64,000 nucleotides of DNA from Nisaea denitrificans DSM 18348 (lineage in GTDB: Bacteria > Pseudomonadota > Alphaproteobacteria > Thalassobaculales > Thalassobaculaceae). Under the pieces are notes generated by a model. It worked only from the letters and a program-made list of their open reading frames with translations, was not told where the DNA came from and did no database searches. Every line of letters starts with the position of its first letter. Position 1 is the first letter of the stretch. Positions 1 to 11,526 of the stretch are shown piece by piece. The stretch is from NCBI RefSeq assembly GCF_000426505.1, contig NZ_AUFM01000022.1, forward strand, positions 1-64,000, written 5' to 3'. The translations under genes were made by a program, and so were the position numbers.

Positions 1-3191
<3,191 letters not shown>

Positions 3192-3486
3192 AGTCAATCT
3201 CCGAGGGTTTTCAATAAACAAAACCAGAGCATGAAATTACGCCCGATTCATCACCCAACAAAATTGATTGAATTCGCTCAAAACAGCGTGAATTTAAGCA
3301 TAAACGATAAATTCAATATACCCAGAACCCATTGTGAACAAATAATTAATCGTTTGCAAACGCCTTAGCCTCACCTCATAGTGCCGCGGTCGCCGCTGGA
3401 AGCTGCTTTCAGGATAAGATCGCCCAGCGCGAGCATTTTGAGCATGTGACATATCGAAACATGCGAATATTTGTTACGGTATTGTG
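3192..3486. promoter_or_regulatory. AT-rich divergent promoter region of the NRPS island
   Basis: This gap between the NRPS start and the small membrane-protein gene is far richer in A/T than its surroundings, especially 3200-3360, as expected for back-to-back promoters. A perfect 12-bp palindrome CGTTTGCAAACG lies at 3351-3362 and could be an operator, perhaps of a LacI-type protein. I could not recognise a Fur box, which would be expected for a typical siderophore locus. No convincing coding frame occupies it. Confidence 0.5.
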
Positions 3487-3732
3487 ATGCCTGTCGCCGC
3501 CGCATTAGTGAAACTCGCACTCTTCGTGCTCTGGGCGCTGCCGACTTATAAGTCGACGGTGGAAATGCTGGAGATGCGGGAGCGCCGGTTGGGAATCCTG
3601 CCGGACGACAAGGACGTGACAGCAGACAATGCGAGCGTCGAACCGGAAGGCGAACCGGCACCAAAAACCACGAAATCAGCGCCGGCCAAAAAGGCCCGCT
3701 CCGCCTCTCAAAAACAGACGAGGACAACATGA
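3487..3732 (+). CDS. Small single-span membrane protein preceding mbtH
   Basis: An 81-residue protein with a hydrophobic N-terminal segment (about residues 4-18), followed by a charged middle and an Ala/Lys/Thr-rich tail (PAKKARSASQKQ). GTG at 3484 is a possible start one codon earlier. Its stop overlaps the mbtH start in ATGA (3729-3732), so the two are probably translationally coupled. I do not recognise the family. Position suggests a membrane-tethered accessory of the peptide synthetase or its exporter, but that is inference from neighbours only. Confidence 0.6.
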   Translation: MPVAAALVKLALFVLWALPTYKSTVEMLEMRERRLGILPDDKDVTADNASVEPEGEPAPKTTKSAPAKKARSASQKQTRTT

Positions 3733-3944
3733 GCACCGGATCCGAGACAGCTCCCAACCAGGCAGAAAACCCGGTCGCGACACATCAGGTTCTGATCAAC
3801 GATGAAGAGCAGTATTGCCTATGGCCTTTGGCAAAAGCGGTGCCGAGCGGCTGGAGATCCGTCTTTTCAGGAAAGCATGAGGATTGCGTCGCTCATGTCG
3901 ACAGGACATGGATCGACATGCGACCAAAGAGTGTTCGGGCCTGA
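3729..3944 (+). CDS. MbtH-like protein
   Basis: 71 residues, the usual MbtH length. Family landmarks are visible: NDEEQYCLWP, PSGWRSVFSG, and the C-terminal WIDMRPKSVR, with the conserved tryptophans. MbtH proteins bind NRPS adenylation domains and stimulate folding and amino-acid activation. The partner here is presumably the divergent NRPS. The usual serine after NDEEQY is cysteine. It is coupled upstream by ATGA and downstream by TGATG (3942-3946) to the thioesterase gene, so the accessory genes form one tightly coupled operon. Confidence 0.95.
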   Translation: MSTGSETAPNQAENPVATHQVLINDEEQYCLWPLAKAVPSGWRSVFSGKHEDCVAHVDRTWIDMRPKSVRA

Positions 3945-4765
3945 TGGCCTCGGGATTGATGGCAACGGGAGCAATGCCGGGCGTCCTGCGATCAGTAGCC
4001 GCACCGAGGCCCTGGCTGCCTGTACAGCGCCGGGCCGGCGCGGGCACAGGACCTGGCAGCGTTCTTATCTGCTTCCCTCCGGCAGGCGCCGGTGCCGGTT
4101 TTTTCCGAGAGTGGGCGGGCTCCCTGCCCGGTATCCGCATTGTTCCGGTTCAGTTACCCGGCCGCGAGGAGCGCTTCGGAGAAGCGCCCGAAGAAGATGC
4201 CGTGGCGCTCGCCCGGAACATCGCCGACGCTATCGCCTCGGAAGGCTGGGATCGCCCGGTTTTGCTCGGTTACAGCTACGGTGCATTGCTTGCTTTTGAA
4301 ACCGCGATGCAGTTGGAAGCCGAAGACATCGATATCGCCTGTCTTATCGCAATGGCCCGCGCCGCCCCACAGACCACACCGCAACCGACCGTCGCTGATA
4401 TGGATGACGATGCGTTCCTCGACTATGTCCGGCGTCTCGGCGGCCTGCCGCAAGAGGTCGATGAAGTGCCTGAGTTCGCGGAACTGATGTTGCCGGTCAT
4501 GCGCGCTGACTTCCGCGCGAACGATCTTTATGCCCGGGCCGAAAGCGAACGATTACGCTGCCCCATCCACACCATTGCCGGTACGGCCGATGCAGCCACT
4601 GCCGACGGACGGGACGCTGCTTGGGCGGAACGGACCAAGTCGGATTATGGACTTGCCCGGATTGATGGCGGTCACTTCTTCATTAACGAAAACCCAAGCG
4701 CCGCATTCCATCAAATTCGCGATATGATATCATCCGCAAGCCATGCTGGCGGGAGCAAAGCATGA
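3944..4765 (+). CDS. Type II thioesterase (GrsT/SrfAD-like)
   Basis: 273-residue alpha/beta hydrolase of the external thioesterase family, which removes mis-primed acyl groups from NRPS carrier domains. Visible are LICFPPAGAGAGFFREW near residues 41-57, VQLPGRE near 69-75, the nucleophile motif GYSYGALLAFE (Ser111), and GGHFF with the catalytic His close to the C-terminus. An earlier in-frame ATG at 3884 lies inside mbtH. ATG 3944, overlapping the mbtH stop as TGATG, matches the start of the conserved fold better. Its stop overlaps the next gene by ATGA (4762-4765). Confidence 0.93.
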   Translation: MASGLMATGAMPGVLRSVAAPRPWLPVQRRAGAGTGPGSVLICFPPAGAGAGFFREWAGSLPGIRIVPVQLPGREERFGEAPEEDAVALARNIADAIASEGWDRPVLLGYSYGALLAFETAMQLEAEDIDIACLIAMARAAPQTTPQPTVADMDDDAFLDYVRRLGGLPQEVDEVPEFAELMLPVMRADFRANDLYARAESERLRCPIHTIAGTADAATADGRDAAWAERTKSDYGLARIDGGHFFINENPSAAFHQIRDMISSASHAGGSKA

Positions 4766-5472
4766 TTTTTTTCCGGACCTTACTCGTCGCGATGGCCCTT
4801 CTGTTGTCGGCACTGCCTCACACGGCAGATGCTCAAACACCCGCCCCGCCGATCGATGATGACGAAGCCATACCGCCTTCCGGTCTCGGCGCCACAACAG
4901 TTGGTCAACGGGTGATTCTGTTACCGGATGGAACTTGGAAGATAGATCAATTCTATAGCGCCGACGAAGTGACCGCGATGAGCGACCACGGACGGGTCAT
5001 CACGCTTTCACGCACGACCGACCCTGCGACAAAGCATCCTGTCCTTCGCTGGAAATATGCAAGAGGCCACGGCGGACCACTGCAAATCGTCGTCTCCCGC
5101 GCTATTACGACGGACAGGAGTAAACACAGCACGGATGACAATTGCATCCCGGTCCTCACTATTCGAAATCTGACCAACCTGGGCCTTTTCCGCATCATTG
5201 CCGAAGTCGAATTTACGGTGAAAGACGGCAGCGGCCAATCAGCGACAAGCGTGATGGCTGGTCCATTAGATGACGGTGAGGAAGGTGATTACCTCGCCTC
5301 CCCCCTTTTTCTGGAGACCTGCAAGAACCTGGAAGCGACCGTCAACATACCCTATTGCACATTCGAGAACGGGCTCGATTGCCGTGACGTTGTGACCGCA
5401 ACACAGTTCGGAACAATACCGGCCAAGATCGCTGCCCCGAAAGAAAAGGCCGCACAAACGAAGCAGAACTAA
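4762..5472 (+). CDS. Secreted protein of unknown function
   Basis: 236 residues with a clear Sec signal peptide (MIFFRTLLVAMALLLSALPH, cleavage probably after TADA). The mature part has four cysteines (in DDNC, LETC, PYC and LDC), compatible with periplasmic disulfides, and a VILLPDGTW stretch seen in several small periplasmic families. No catalytic motif is apparent. It overlaps the thioesterase gene by four bases and probably belongs to the same transcript, so a periplasmic role with the peptide product is possible. Function unknown. Confidence 0.6.
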   Translation: MIFFRTLLVAMALLLSALPHTADAQTPAPPIDDDEAIPPSGLGATTVGQRVILLPDGTWKIDQFYSADEVTAMSDHGRVITLSRTTDPATKHPVLRWKYARGHGGPLQIVVSRAITTDRSKHSTDDNCIPVLTIRNLTNLGLFRIIAEVEFTVKDGSGQSATSVMAGPLDDGEEGDYLASPLFLETCKNLEATVNIPYCTFENGLDCRDVVTATQFGTIPAKIAAPKEKAAQTKQN

Positions 5473-5534
5473 TAGAGAACCTCCACGCATCCGCGGGGGA
5501 CGATGGATGCACCGGCGGTTCCAGGGGGGATACA

Positions 5535-6818
5535 ATGTTCGGATTACCCAAGTCGTCGAAGATTATGAGCGGACACCCATTGGCGTTGGCATGCAGGACA
5601 ACTGTGGCTTCACTGATGCTTCTGCTGACGGGCCTTGCCACCACACCGTCGGCAATGGCTCAAATTGCACCGCTTCCGCCCGTTTCCGGCTTCGAGCAGC
5701 CATCCGGACTCAGCTTCGGCGGTTTCAAATTCTACAACCGGATCCAGGCCGGCCTTATGGCAACCGATAACATTCGCCTCGACCCGACAGAAGAATCTGA
5801 CTTTAAAAAGATTTTCGCTTTGAATGCAGGGGCTCAGTCGGACTGGGAGAAGCACGCGGTGGCTGCCACCGTCAGTTATGTCGACCAGAAAGCCGTCGAT
5901 GTTTCCGATCAGAAGAGCAGCGCACTCTCCGGAACGATCAGCGGACGCTATGACTTCACAGACGCCCTCAACCTGCGGCTCGGCGCCCTCAACGAAGGCA
6001 GCATCATCGGCAAGAACGATCCGCTGCAATTCAACGGAAACCTGAACGGCACAACCCAGACCAACACCCTGGAAGCCGCACTCGGATGGGACGACAAAAA
6101 GTACTTCGTCAATTTGCTGAGCCGCTATCAGGACGTATCGAACGATACAGATATCGATGTAACTATCGTCAGCCGGGTGCAGTCTCAGGACCGCGAGGAA
6201 TACAATCTCACTCTTGAAGCGGGTCAGCATTACAGCTGGGGTAAGGCCTCTGTCTTCGGCGGCCCGATACGGATCCGGTATTCGGGCTCAGACTTTATTC
6301 TGCCGGAGGACCGTGATTCTGAGGGCGGCCGCGCCGGCATCGGCGCCGAGTTTGTGCAAGGCAACCTGTCCGGCCTCGTCCGCATCATCGGCTTTGCGCA
6401 ATATTTCGACGCTCCGACCATTGGCAAGGTGATTTCCGGCGTCGGCACGGCACAACTGACCTACAAGATCGACGACCAATGGGGTGTCGGCGCGGCGCTA
6501 CAGCGCACGTTCGACGAAACGAACATCGAGACATCGGCTGGCCTCTTCACCAATCTCGCGGCAGTTTCGGCACTCTACCGCCCGGCAGATAATATCTATC
6601 TGAAGCTCGGGCCGACCTACAGGTTCTACACAATCGAAGGAACCCCCTACGAGGCGGAGAGTTTTACCCTGGATGCGACCGCCGCATGGCAAGTGCATGA
6701 CCGCGTCGAATTGATGTTCAATGCCTCGGCATCGAACCAGATCGTGAACGACGCGTTCCTCGCAGATCTCCAATACAGCGAAACGTCGGCGACGATCTCG
6801 GTCGTCGTTACGTTCTAA
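5535..6818 (+). CDS. Outer-membrane beta-barrel protein
   Basis: 427 residues. After a long N-terminus with a signal segment (about residues 20-43, ending SAMAQ), the sequence alternates short amphipathic strands and Asp/Asn-rich turns and ends in the outer-membrane signature terminal phenylalanine (SVVVTF). It resembles the putative beta-barrel porin-2 type, often found beside export or surface-polymer genes. The ribosome site GGGGG lies before ATG 5535. It is 18 bp ahead of the autotransporter gene and probably cotranscribed with it. Possible role: outer-membrane passage or anchoring for the island's product, which is inference. Confidence 0.75.
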   Translation: MFGLPKSSKIMSGHPLALACRTTVASLMLLLTGLATTPSAMAQIAPLPPVSGFEQPSGLSFGGFKFYNRIQAGLMATDNIRLDPTEESDFKKIFALNAGAQSDWEKHAVAATVSYVDQKAVDVSDQKSSALSGTISGRYDFTDALNLRLGALNEGSIIGKNDPLQFNGNLNGTTQTNTLEAALGWDDKKYFVNLLSRYQDVSNDTDIDVTIVSRVQSQDREEYNLTLEAGQHYSWGKASVFGGPIRIRYSGSDFILPEDRDSEGGRAGIGAEFVQGNLSGLVRIIGFAQYFDAPTIGKVISGVGTAQLTYKIDDQWGVGAALQRTFDETNIETSAGLFTNLAAVSALYRPADNIYLKLGPTYRFYTIEGTPYEAESFTLDATAAWQVHDRVELMFNASASNQIVNDAFLADLQYSETSATISVVVTF

Positions 6819-6836
6819 CCCCGGAGAACAAGCGTC

Positions 6837-8864
6837 ATGGCACAGAAGACATCCCGCGCGCGCTTCGCCGCAACCATATGTAGCGCAACCCTCTGCTTTG
6901 CTGCAGCTGCTTCGGCCGACGACCGATACATCTTCCTCGGCGACAGCCTGGTGGACAATCAGAACAGCTTCATCGCGACCGGGCTCATCACGCCGACGAA
7001 CGTGATCCCGCGAACACCGCCCTATTATCAGGGACGTTTTTCCAACGGCCCTAACTGGACCGACCGGCTGGCGCCGACGCAGCTCTATTACATGGATTAC
7101 TATTTCAGCAATCCTGACTGCGCGACCACCAACGCTTCCAACGGACTTGCAAGCCTGTGCGGCTCAACCACAAATCCAGGAGCGCAGGACGGCGTCAGTC
7201 TCAGCTTTGCCTTCGGCGGGGCGAAAGCCGGAACGGAAGACTTGCCGAGCGCCGCGCCGGGCCTGCTGTCAGTGTTTGACGATCTGACGGCCTATAACAC
7301 CTCCGGCGTCGTCGCCAACACCTCCGGCGCAACCTTCGCCATCCTGACCGGCGGCAACGACTATACGAACTATGTTATCGGCGCCAATCCGGGCGTCAGC
7401 GAGCAAGGCATCGTTGATCAGACGCTGGGAAACATCCAGACCGGCATTGAGCGGGCTTCCACCCTCGGCGCCCGGCGCGTGATCGTACTGAACCTTTTCG
7501 ATCTGGACCGGGTACCGACCCTGGTAACGGATTTTACAGCAGATCAATTGGCGCAATCGGGGCGCCTGTCTGCGTCCCACAATGCCGGCATGCCAACCAT
7601 GTTGCAAACGGCCCGGACGAATACCGGCCTCGAAATCGTTCTGGTGGATCTCGACGCGCTCTATGACGATATCGACGCACAGCCAAGCCTCTACGGCTTC
7701 ACCAATACCACCGGCTCCTGCATCACCAATAACGTCGCAAACGGGCAATGTCCGGACGCAGCGAGCGAGAACGCCACTCTCTACTGGGATGGCCAGCATC
7801 CGACCACGGCTGCGCACGGCTATATCGCCGAGTTGGTGACGGCAACCCTGCAGGCGGTCGACAGCGACGGCGGCAGGCTCGCGGCTCTCGCCGATTCAGG
7901 CCTGGAACAGCAGCGCGCCGTAATGTCCGCCCTGCGCGGGCAGATCCATGACTTGCGTCGCGGACCCGGCCTTGCAGGTTCGGGAACGGCACCGGTCAGC
8001 AGCCAGCAGTTCGGCGACAGCACCGTATTCATCATTGCCGAAAACGGCTTCGGCAGCCGGGACAGGGACGGAGACTTCTCCGGGTACGACTACGACAGCA
8101 GGATGGCGATGGTTGGCATCTCCTATCGCCCAGATGACTCGAGCAGAGACTTCATCGTTGGCGCCCATATCGGCTATGCCAACCTGGATTCCTCCATCAA
8201 CGGCGGCGGCTCTTTCGACAATGACGCAGTGACATTCGGCGGCTTCGGTGGCTGGCGGAGCGGTGCCTTCAGCCTCGGACTGCAGGCCGGACTGTCCTAC
8301 CACACGGTCGATGACGTGAAGCGCGACACCGGATTTTCGGTGATGCCGACTGCGCGCAGCGATACCAGTGGATGGGGCGCGAACGCCGAACTGGAGGCGC
8401 GCTGGGATAACGACCTGAAGATCGGGGAACGGCGCATCGGCTATGCCGCTAGCGGACGGCTCGGCGCCGGCTGGACAACCCTCGACGGTTTCACGGAGAC
8501 CGGTGCCAGTTTCCTAAATCTCACGGTCGATGATAGCGATGTCGCCGAGGTCAAGGCTGGGGTGGATTTCACCGTCTGGACAGATGTCGACATGACGAAC
8601 GGTGTCCTGCAACCCTATCTCGGCGTCGGCTATGAGCACGACCTGCTTGATGCGGAGCGCGAGATCGACGCCCGCCTGTCATCCGGGCAGATTATCCACG
8701 CGGATTCCCGTGCCGGAGCGCAGAATTTGTTCAATCTGGCGGGTGGCCTTCGGTATCTCGCATCCAACGGATTACGGGCGGAGTTGAAGGTGGCGGCGTC
8801 TCTGGGTGCAGGCGGAGAGGAAAGCTTCATTTTGCCGCAGCTGAGAATTGCCAAAAGCTTCTGA
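6837..8864 (+). CDS. GDSL/SGNH esterase autotransporter
   Basis: 675 residues. A signal peptide (about 1-27) is followed by an SGNH hydrolase passenger: block I GDSLVD (Ser37), the GGNDY block near 180, and DGQHPTTAAH near 316 with the catalytic Asp/His. The C-terminal part, about 395-675, is an autotransporter beta-barrel ending in KSF. The layout matches EstA-type esterases, which stay displayed on the cell surface and cleave esters or lipids. GGAG sits 10 bp before the start. Whether it acts on the peptide product (a serine ester or acyl chain) or on unrelated lipids cannot be told. Confidence 0.9.
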   Translation: MAQKTSRARFAATICSATLCFAAAASADDRYIFLGDSLVDNQNSFIATGLITPTNVIPRTPPYYQGRFSNGPNWTDRLAPTQLYYMDYYFSNPDCATTNASNGLASLCGSTTNPGAQDGVSLSFAFGGAKAGTEDLPSAAPGLLSVFDDLTAYNTSGVVANTSGATFAILTGGNDYTNYVIGANPGVSEQGIVDQTLGNIQTGIERASTLGARRVIVLNLFDLDRVPTLVTDFTADQLAQSGRLSASHNAGMPTMLQTARTNTGLEIVLVDLDALYDDIDAQPSLYGFTNTTGSCITNNVANGQCPDAASENATLYWDGQHPTTAAHGYIAELVTATLQAVDSDGGRLAALADSGLEQQRAVMSALRGQIHDLRRGPGLAGSGTAPVSSQQFGDSTVFIIAENGFGSRDRDGDFSGYDYDSRMAMVGISYRPDDSSRDFIVGAHIGYANLDSSINGGGSFDNDAVTFGGFGGWRSGAFSLGLQAGLSYHTVDDVKRDTGFSVMPTARSDTSGWGANAELEARWDNDLKIGERRIGYAASGRLGAGWTTLDGFTETGASFLNLTVDDSDVAEVKAGVDFTVWTDVDMTNGVLQPYLGVGYEHDLLDAEREIDARLSSGQIIHADSRAGAQNLFNLAGGLRYLASNGLRAELKVAASLGAGGEESFILPQLRIAKSF

Positions 8865-9006
8865 GCGGTTGTACTCGAAGGACCGATTCGGATATGCTTG
8901 AAATGATTGAGAAAGACCTTCGACCGGCTGGGCGCAGAATAAAGATGAGGGGCCGCTTGGCCACGCACCATTACGCAAAACACGACTTCACCAACTCTGG
9001 AGAGTA

Positions 9007-9489
9007 ATGATGGCAGATGATGTATTAGCTGCTCGGCGTGTCGAAGCCTCGAGCATCGTAAACACCTATATGGGCTGGTCCGCAGGCGCCAGTTTCATTC
9101 CGCTTCCCTTCGCCGATCTGGCGGCGGTTACCCTGGTTCAGATCAAGATGGTTGCCGATCTGGCAAAGCTCTATGAAGTGCCGTTCTCGCGCAATGTCGT
9201 GAAAACTATCATTGGCGGCCTGCTTGGTAGCCTGGTTCCGGCCGGACTGGCGCGCGGCGCCTCCAGCCTGATCAAGGCGATCCCGGGCGTCGGAACCGTG
9301 CTTGGTGTGCTGGCCGCTCCGGTCTTCACCACGGCCTCAACCTACGCGGTCGGCAAGGTCTTCATCCAGCACTTCGAAGCCGGCGGCAACGTGTTGAACT
9401 TCGACCCGGAAGCTATGCGCGAGCATTTCAAAGCCGAGTTCGAAGAGGGCGTTTCCAAAGCCTCCACATCGACGAAGGCCGCAGCCTGA
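9007..9489 (+). CDS. DUF697 (YcjF-like) membrane-associated protein
   Basis: 160 residues beginning at ATG 9007 with GGAG just upstream; the second codon is also ATG. It has the glycine/alanine-rich helices of DUF697 proteins (GWSAGASFIPLPFADLAAV, GGLLGSLVPAGLARGASS, IPGVGTVLGVLAAP) and a charged C-terminal tail. Members occur fused to or beside GTPases and membrane systems; their biochemical role is not established. A 140-bp gap separates it from the autotransporter gene, so it may have its own promoter. Confidence 0.8.
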   Translation: MMADDVLAARRVEASSIVNTYMGWSAGASFIPLPFADLAAVTLVQIKMVADLAKLYEVPFSRNVVKTIIGGLLGSLVPAGLARGASSLIKAIPGVGTVLGVLAAPVFTTASTYAVGKVFIQHFEAGGNVLNFDPEAMREHFKAEFEEGVSKASTSTKAAA

Positions 9490-9519
9490 TCAGTCACGAC
9501 AGCTGAAATCTTGGACAAC

Positions 9520-9549
9520 CCGACCGGACGGCATAGGCGGTCCGGTCGG
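9520..9549 (+). terminator. Strong hairpin downstream of the DUF697 gene
   Basis: CCGACCGGAC (9520-9529) and GTCCGGTCGG (9540-9549) form a perfect 10-bp, very GC-rich stem with a 10-nt loop, 31 bp after the stop codon. No T-run follows, so it may be a pause or transcript-stabilising hairpin rather than a true intrinsic terminator. Confidence 0.45.
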
Positions 9550-9588
9550 CTGTCATAACGCAGCGACGCTCAAATCGGATTGCGCCTA

Positions 9589-9783
9589 ATGCAATTTATA
9601 CCACTCGGCCTCTATGTGCTGCTTTCCGTGATCCTGGCCTATGCCGGTCGGCACACCCGGATCGGTGCGTTTGGGGTGTTCCTTTGCTGCGTGATCTTTA
9701 CGCCGCTGTTGGTCGGGCTAGTGTTTGCGCTGGTCCGGCCTGCTTTGAAAAAAGCTTCATCCGGCCCTTCTCAAGAAGGCTAA
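9589..9783 (+). CDS. Small two-span membrane protein
   Basis: 64 residues from ATG 9589 (an in-frame TTG at 9580 is possible). Two hydrophobic spans, about residues 5-20 and 29-49, are joined by a short basic loop (AGRHTRIG), followed by a polar tail. It lies 24 bp ahead of the peptide exporter gene and may assist it. No family recognised, and short length leaves some doubt that it is expressed. Confidence 0.5.
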   Translation: MQFIPLGLYVLLSVILAYAGRHTRIGAFGVFLCCVIFTPLLVGLVFALVRPALKKASSGPSQEG

Positions 9784-9807
9784 CCCGCCCCGGGAGGAAT
9801 TTCCGCG

Positions 9808-11526
9808 ATGGAGACCGGTTCCGCCGCTGCCGATCTGGTTGCGTCAAACGGCCTGATCAAATTCCTGCGCAGCGAAGCCACGCTATCGCCTCGCAAGGCA
9901 CTGACCGTGGCCGCCGTTGCCGGCCTGACCAACGCGATGATTCTTGCGGTGATCAATACGGCGGCCGAGCATGCCGAGCAGTCGGAATCCCGCCCGCTTT
10001 ATGCAGTGTTTTTCGCTGCCGCAATGATTCTCTATGTTGTTTCACAGCGCTGGATCCTGACCCAGGCCGCCGAACAGGTCGAGGCGATGATCCATCGCGT
10101 GCGCATGCGCATCGTCTCCCACCTGCAATATTGCGAACTGCTCGATGTGGAGCAGCTCGGCCGGGTGGTGATCTACAGCGGCATCGCACGCCATATGCAG
10201 ACGCTCTCGCAATCCGCGTCAACCATGACCATTGCGGTGCAGATGACGATCCTGATTCTGTTCACGGCGCTCTATATCGCGTGGATTTCGATCACATCTT
10301 TTATCGCTCTCGTTGCCTTCATGAGCGTTGCTTTATTCGTCTACTGGCGAAAATCCTATTCGGTGCGAAGCGACCTCCGCGGCACTCTGGAGATGGACAA
10401 CGACGTCTACAACACGATCGACGACCTGCTGGACGGCTTCAAGGAAGCCAAACTGAGCCGGGGCAAGGCCCGGGCCATCATCGCTCGGATCGAGGAAATC
10501 AGCCAACGCGCCTCGGAGATGCGGGGCGTTACACAAATCATGCTGGCAAAGAACTTCGTGTTCTCCCAGACCGCCTTCTACCTGCTGCTTGGCACCATGG
10601 TGTTCGTGGTCCCGATCCTGACCTCGGGCTATTCAGACGAGGTTCAAAAGTCGACCACCGCCGTACTCTTCATCATCGGACCGATCTCCGGCCTGATAGG
10701 CTCCATCCCGATCTTCGAGAACTCCTCCGCCGCAGCCGAGGCGATCATGGATCTGGAACGCGACCTGAAAAGGATGTCCGGTGTCGAGTTGGCGGTCAAC
10801 GAAGACGGCAAACCACTGGCGGAAGCGCCGACGGCGGACAGCACGCGCTTCGCAGATTTCAAGACCCTAGAACTGCGCAAAGCAGTGTTCCGCTACACCC
10901 CACCAAACGGCGATCCCACTGAAAGCTTTGCCATCGGCCCGATAGATCTCACCGTAACGCGCGGGGAAGTTCTGTTTATCACCGGCGGAAATGGCTCCGG
11001 AAAATCGACCCTGCTGCGGGTCCTTACCGGCCTCTACCCCTTGCATGAAGGCACCATCCTGGTGGACGGCAAGGCTCTCCCCCAGAATGCATTGCAGGAT
11101 TATCGCGAAATCTTCGCGGCCGTCTTCGGCGACTTCCACCTGTTCTCGGAACTATATGGTGTTCCGGATGAGGGACTGGACGAGGTCGCGGACTGGATCG
11201 CCACGCTGGAGATCCTCAACAAGGTAAAGTTCGACGGCCAGCGTTTTTCCACCATCGACCTTTCAACCGGCCAGCGCAAACGCCTGGCCCTGCTTGCCGC
11301 ATTGCTGGAAAAGCGCCCGATCCTCGTGCTCGACGAATGGGCCGCCGATCAGGACCCGATGTTCAGACGCAAGTTCTACCGTGAGATTTTGGGTATGCTG
11401 CGATCACGCGGGGCCACTATCATTGCCGTCACTCACGACAACCGCTTCTTCGATGCTGCCGACAGGCAAATGCACATGGAAGATGGTATGATGGCGACCT
11501 TCGACCCGGAGCTTTTCCATGATTAG
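9808..11526 (+). CDS. Cyclic-peptide exporter, SyrD/PvdE-type ABC transporter
   Basis: 572 residues combining a membrane domain (about 1-330, roughly six spans) with an ATPase domain. The ATPase has Walker A GGNGSGKST near 393, the signature LSTGQRKRL near 486, Walker B ILVLDEWAADQDP near 505 and switch His VTHD near 541. The STGQRKR signature and DEWAADQDP are typical of the SyrD/PvdE/YojI group, which moves non-ribosomal or microcin-type peptides or their precursors across the inner membrane. GGAGG precedes the start. Lying in the NRPS island, it is the obvious exporter of the product. It overlaps the SPFH gene by 8 bp. Confidence 0.92.
   Translation: METGSAAADLVASNGLIKFLRSEATLSPRKALTVAAVAGLTNAMILAVINTAAEHAEQSESRPLYAVFFAAAMILYVVSQRWILTQAAEQVEAMIHRVRMRIVSHLQYCELLDVEQLGRVVIYSGIARHMQTLSQSASTMTIAVQMTILILFTALYIAWISITSFIALVAFMSVALFVYWRKSYSVRSDLRGTLEMDNDVYNTIDDLLDGFKEAKLSRGKARAIIARIEEISQRASEMRGVTQIMLAKNFVFSQTAFYLLLGTMVFVVPILTSGYSDEVQKSTTAVLFIIGPISGLIGSIPIFENSSAAAEAIMDLERDLKRMSGVELAVNEDGKPLAEAPTADSTRFADFKTLELRKAVFRYTPPNGDPTESFAIGPIDLTVTRGEVLFITGGNGSGKSTLLRVLTGLYPLHEGTILVDGKALPQNALQDYREIFAAVFGDFHLFSELYGVPDEGLDEVADWIATLEILNKVKFDGQRFSTIDLSTGQRKRLALLAALLEKRPILVLDEWAADQDPMFRRKFYREILGMLRSRGATIIAVTHDNRFFDAADRQMHMEDGMMATFDPELFHD

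Noticed and set aside
3192-3486. Fur box in front of the NRPS genes
   Set aside because: I looked for a GATAATGAT-like repeat and found only general A/T richness.
3371-3757. 128-codon minus-strand frame in the NRPS divergent region
   Set aside because: It lies antisense to mbtH and the small membrane gene, which are coupled by overlap, and has no domain.
9684-10922. 412-codon frame overlapping the ABC exporter in another frame
   Set aside because: Arg-rich out-of-frame translation of a well-supported transporter.
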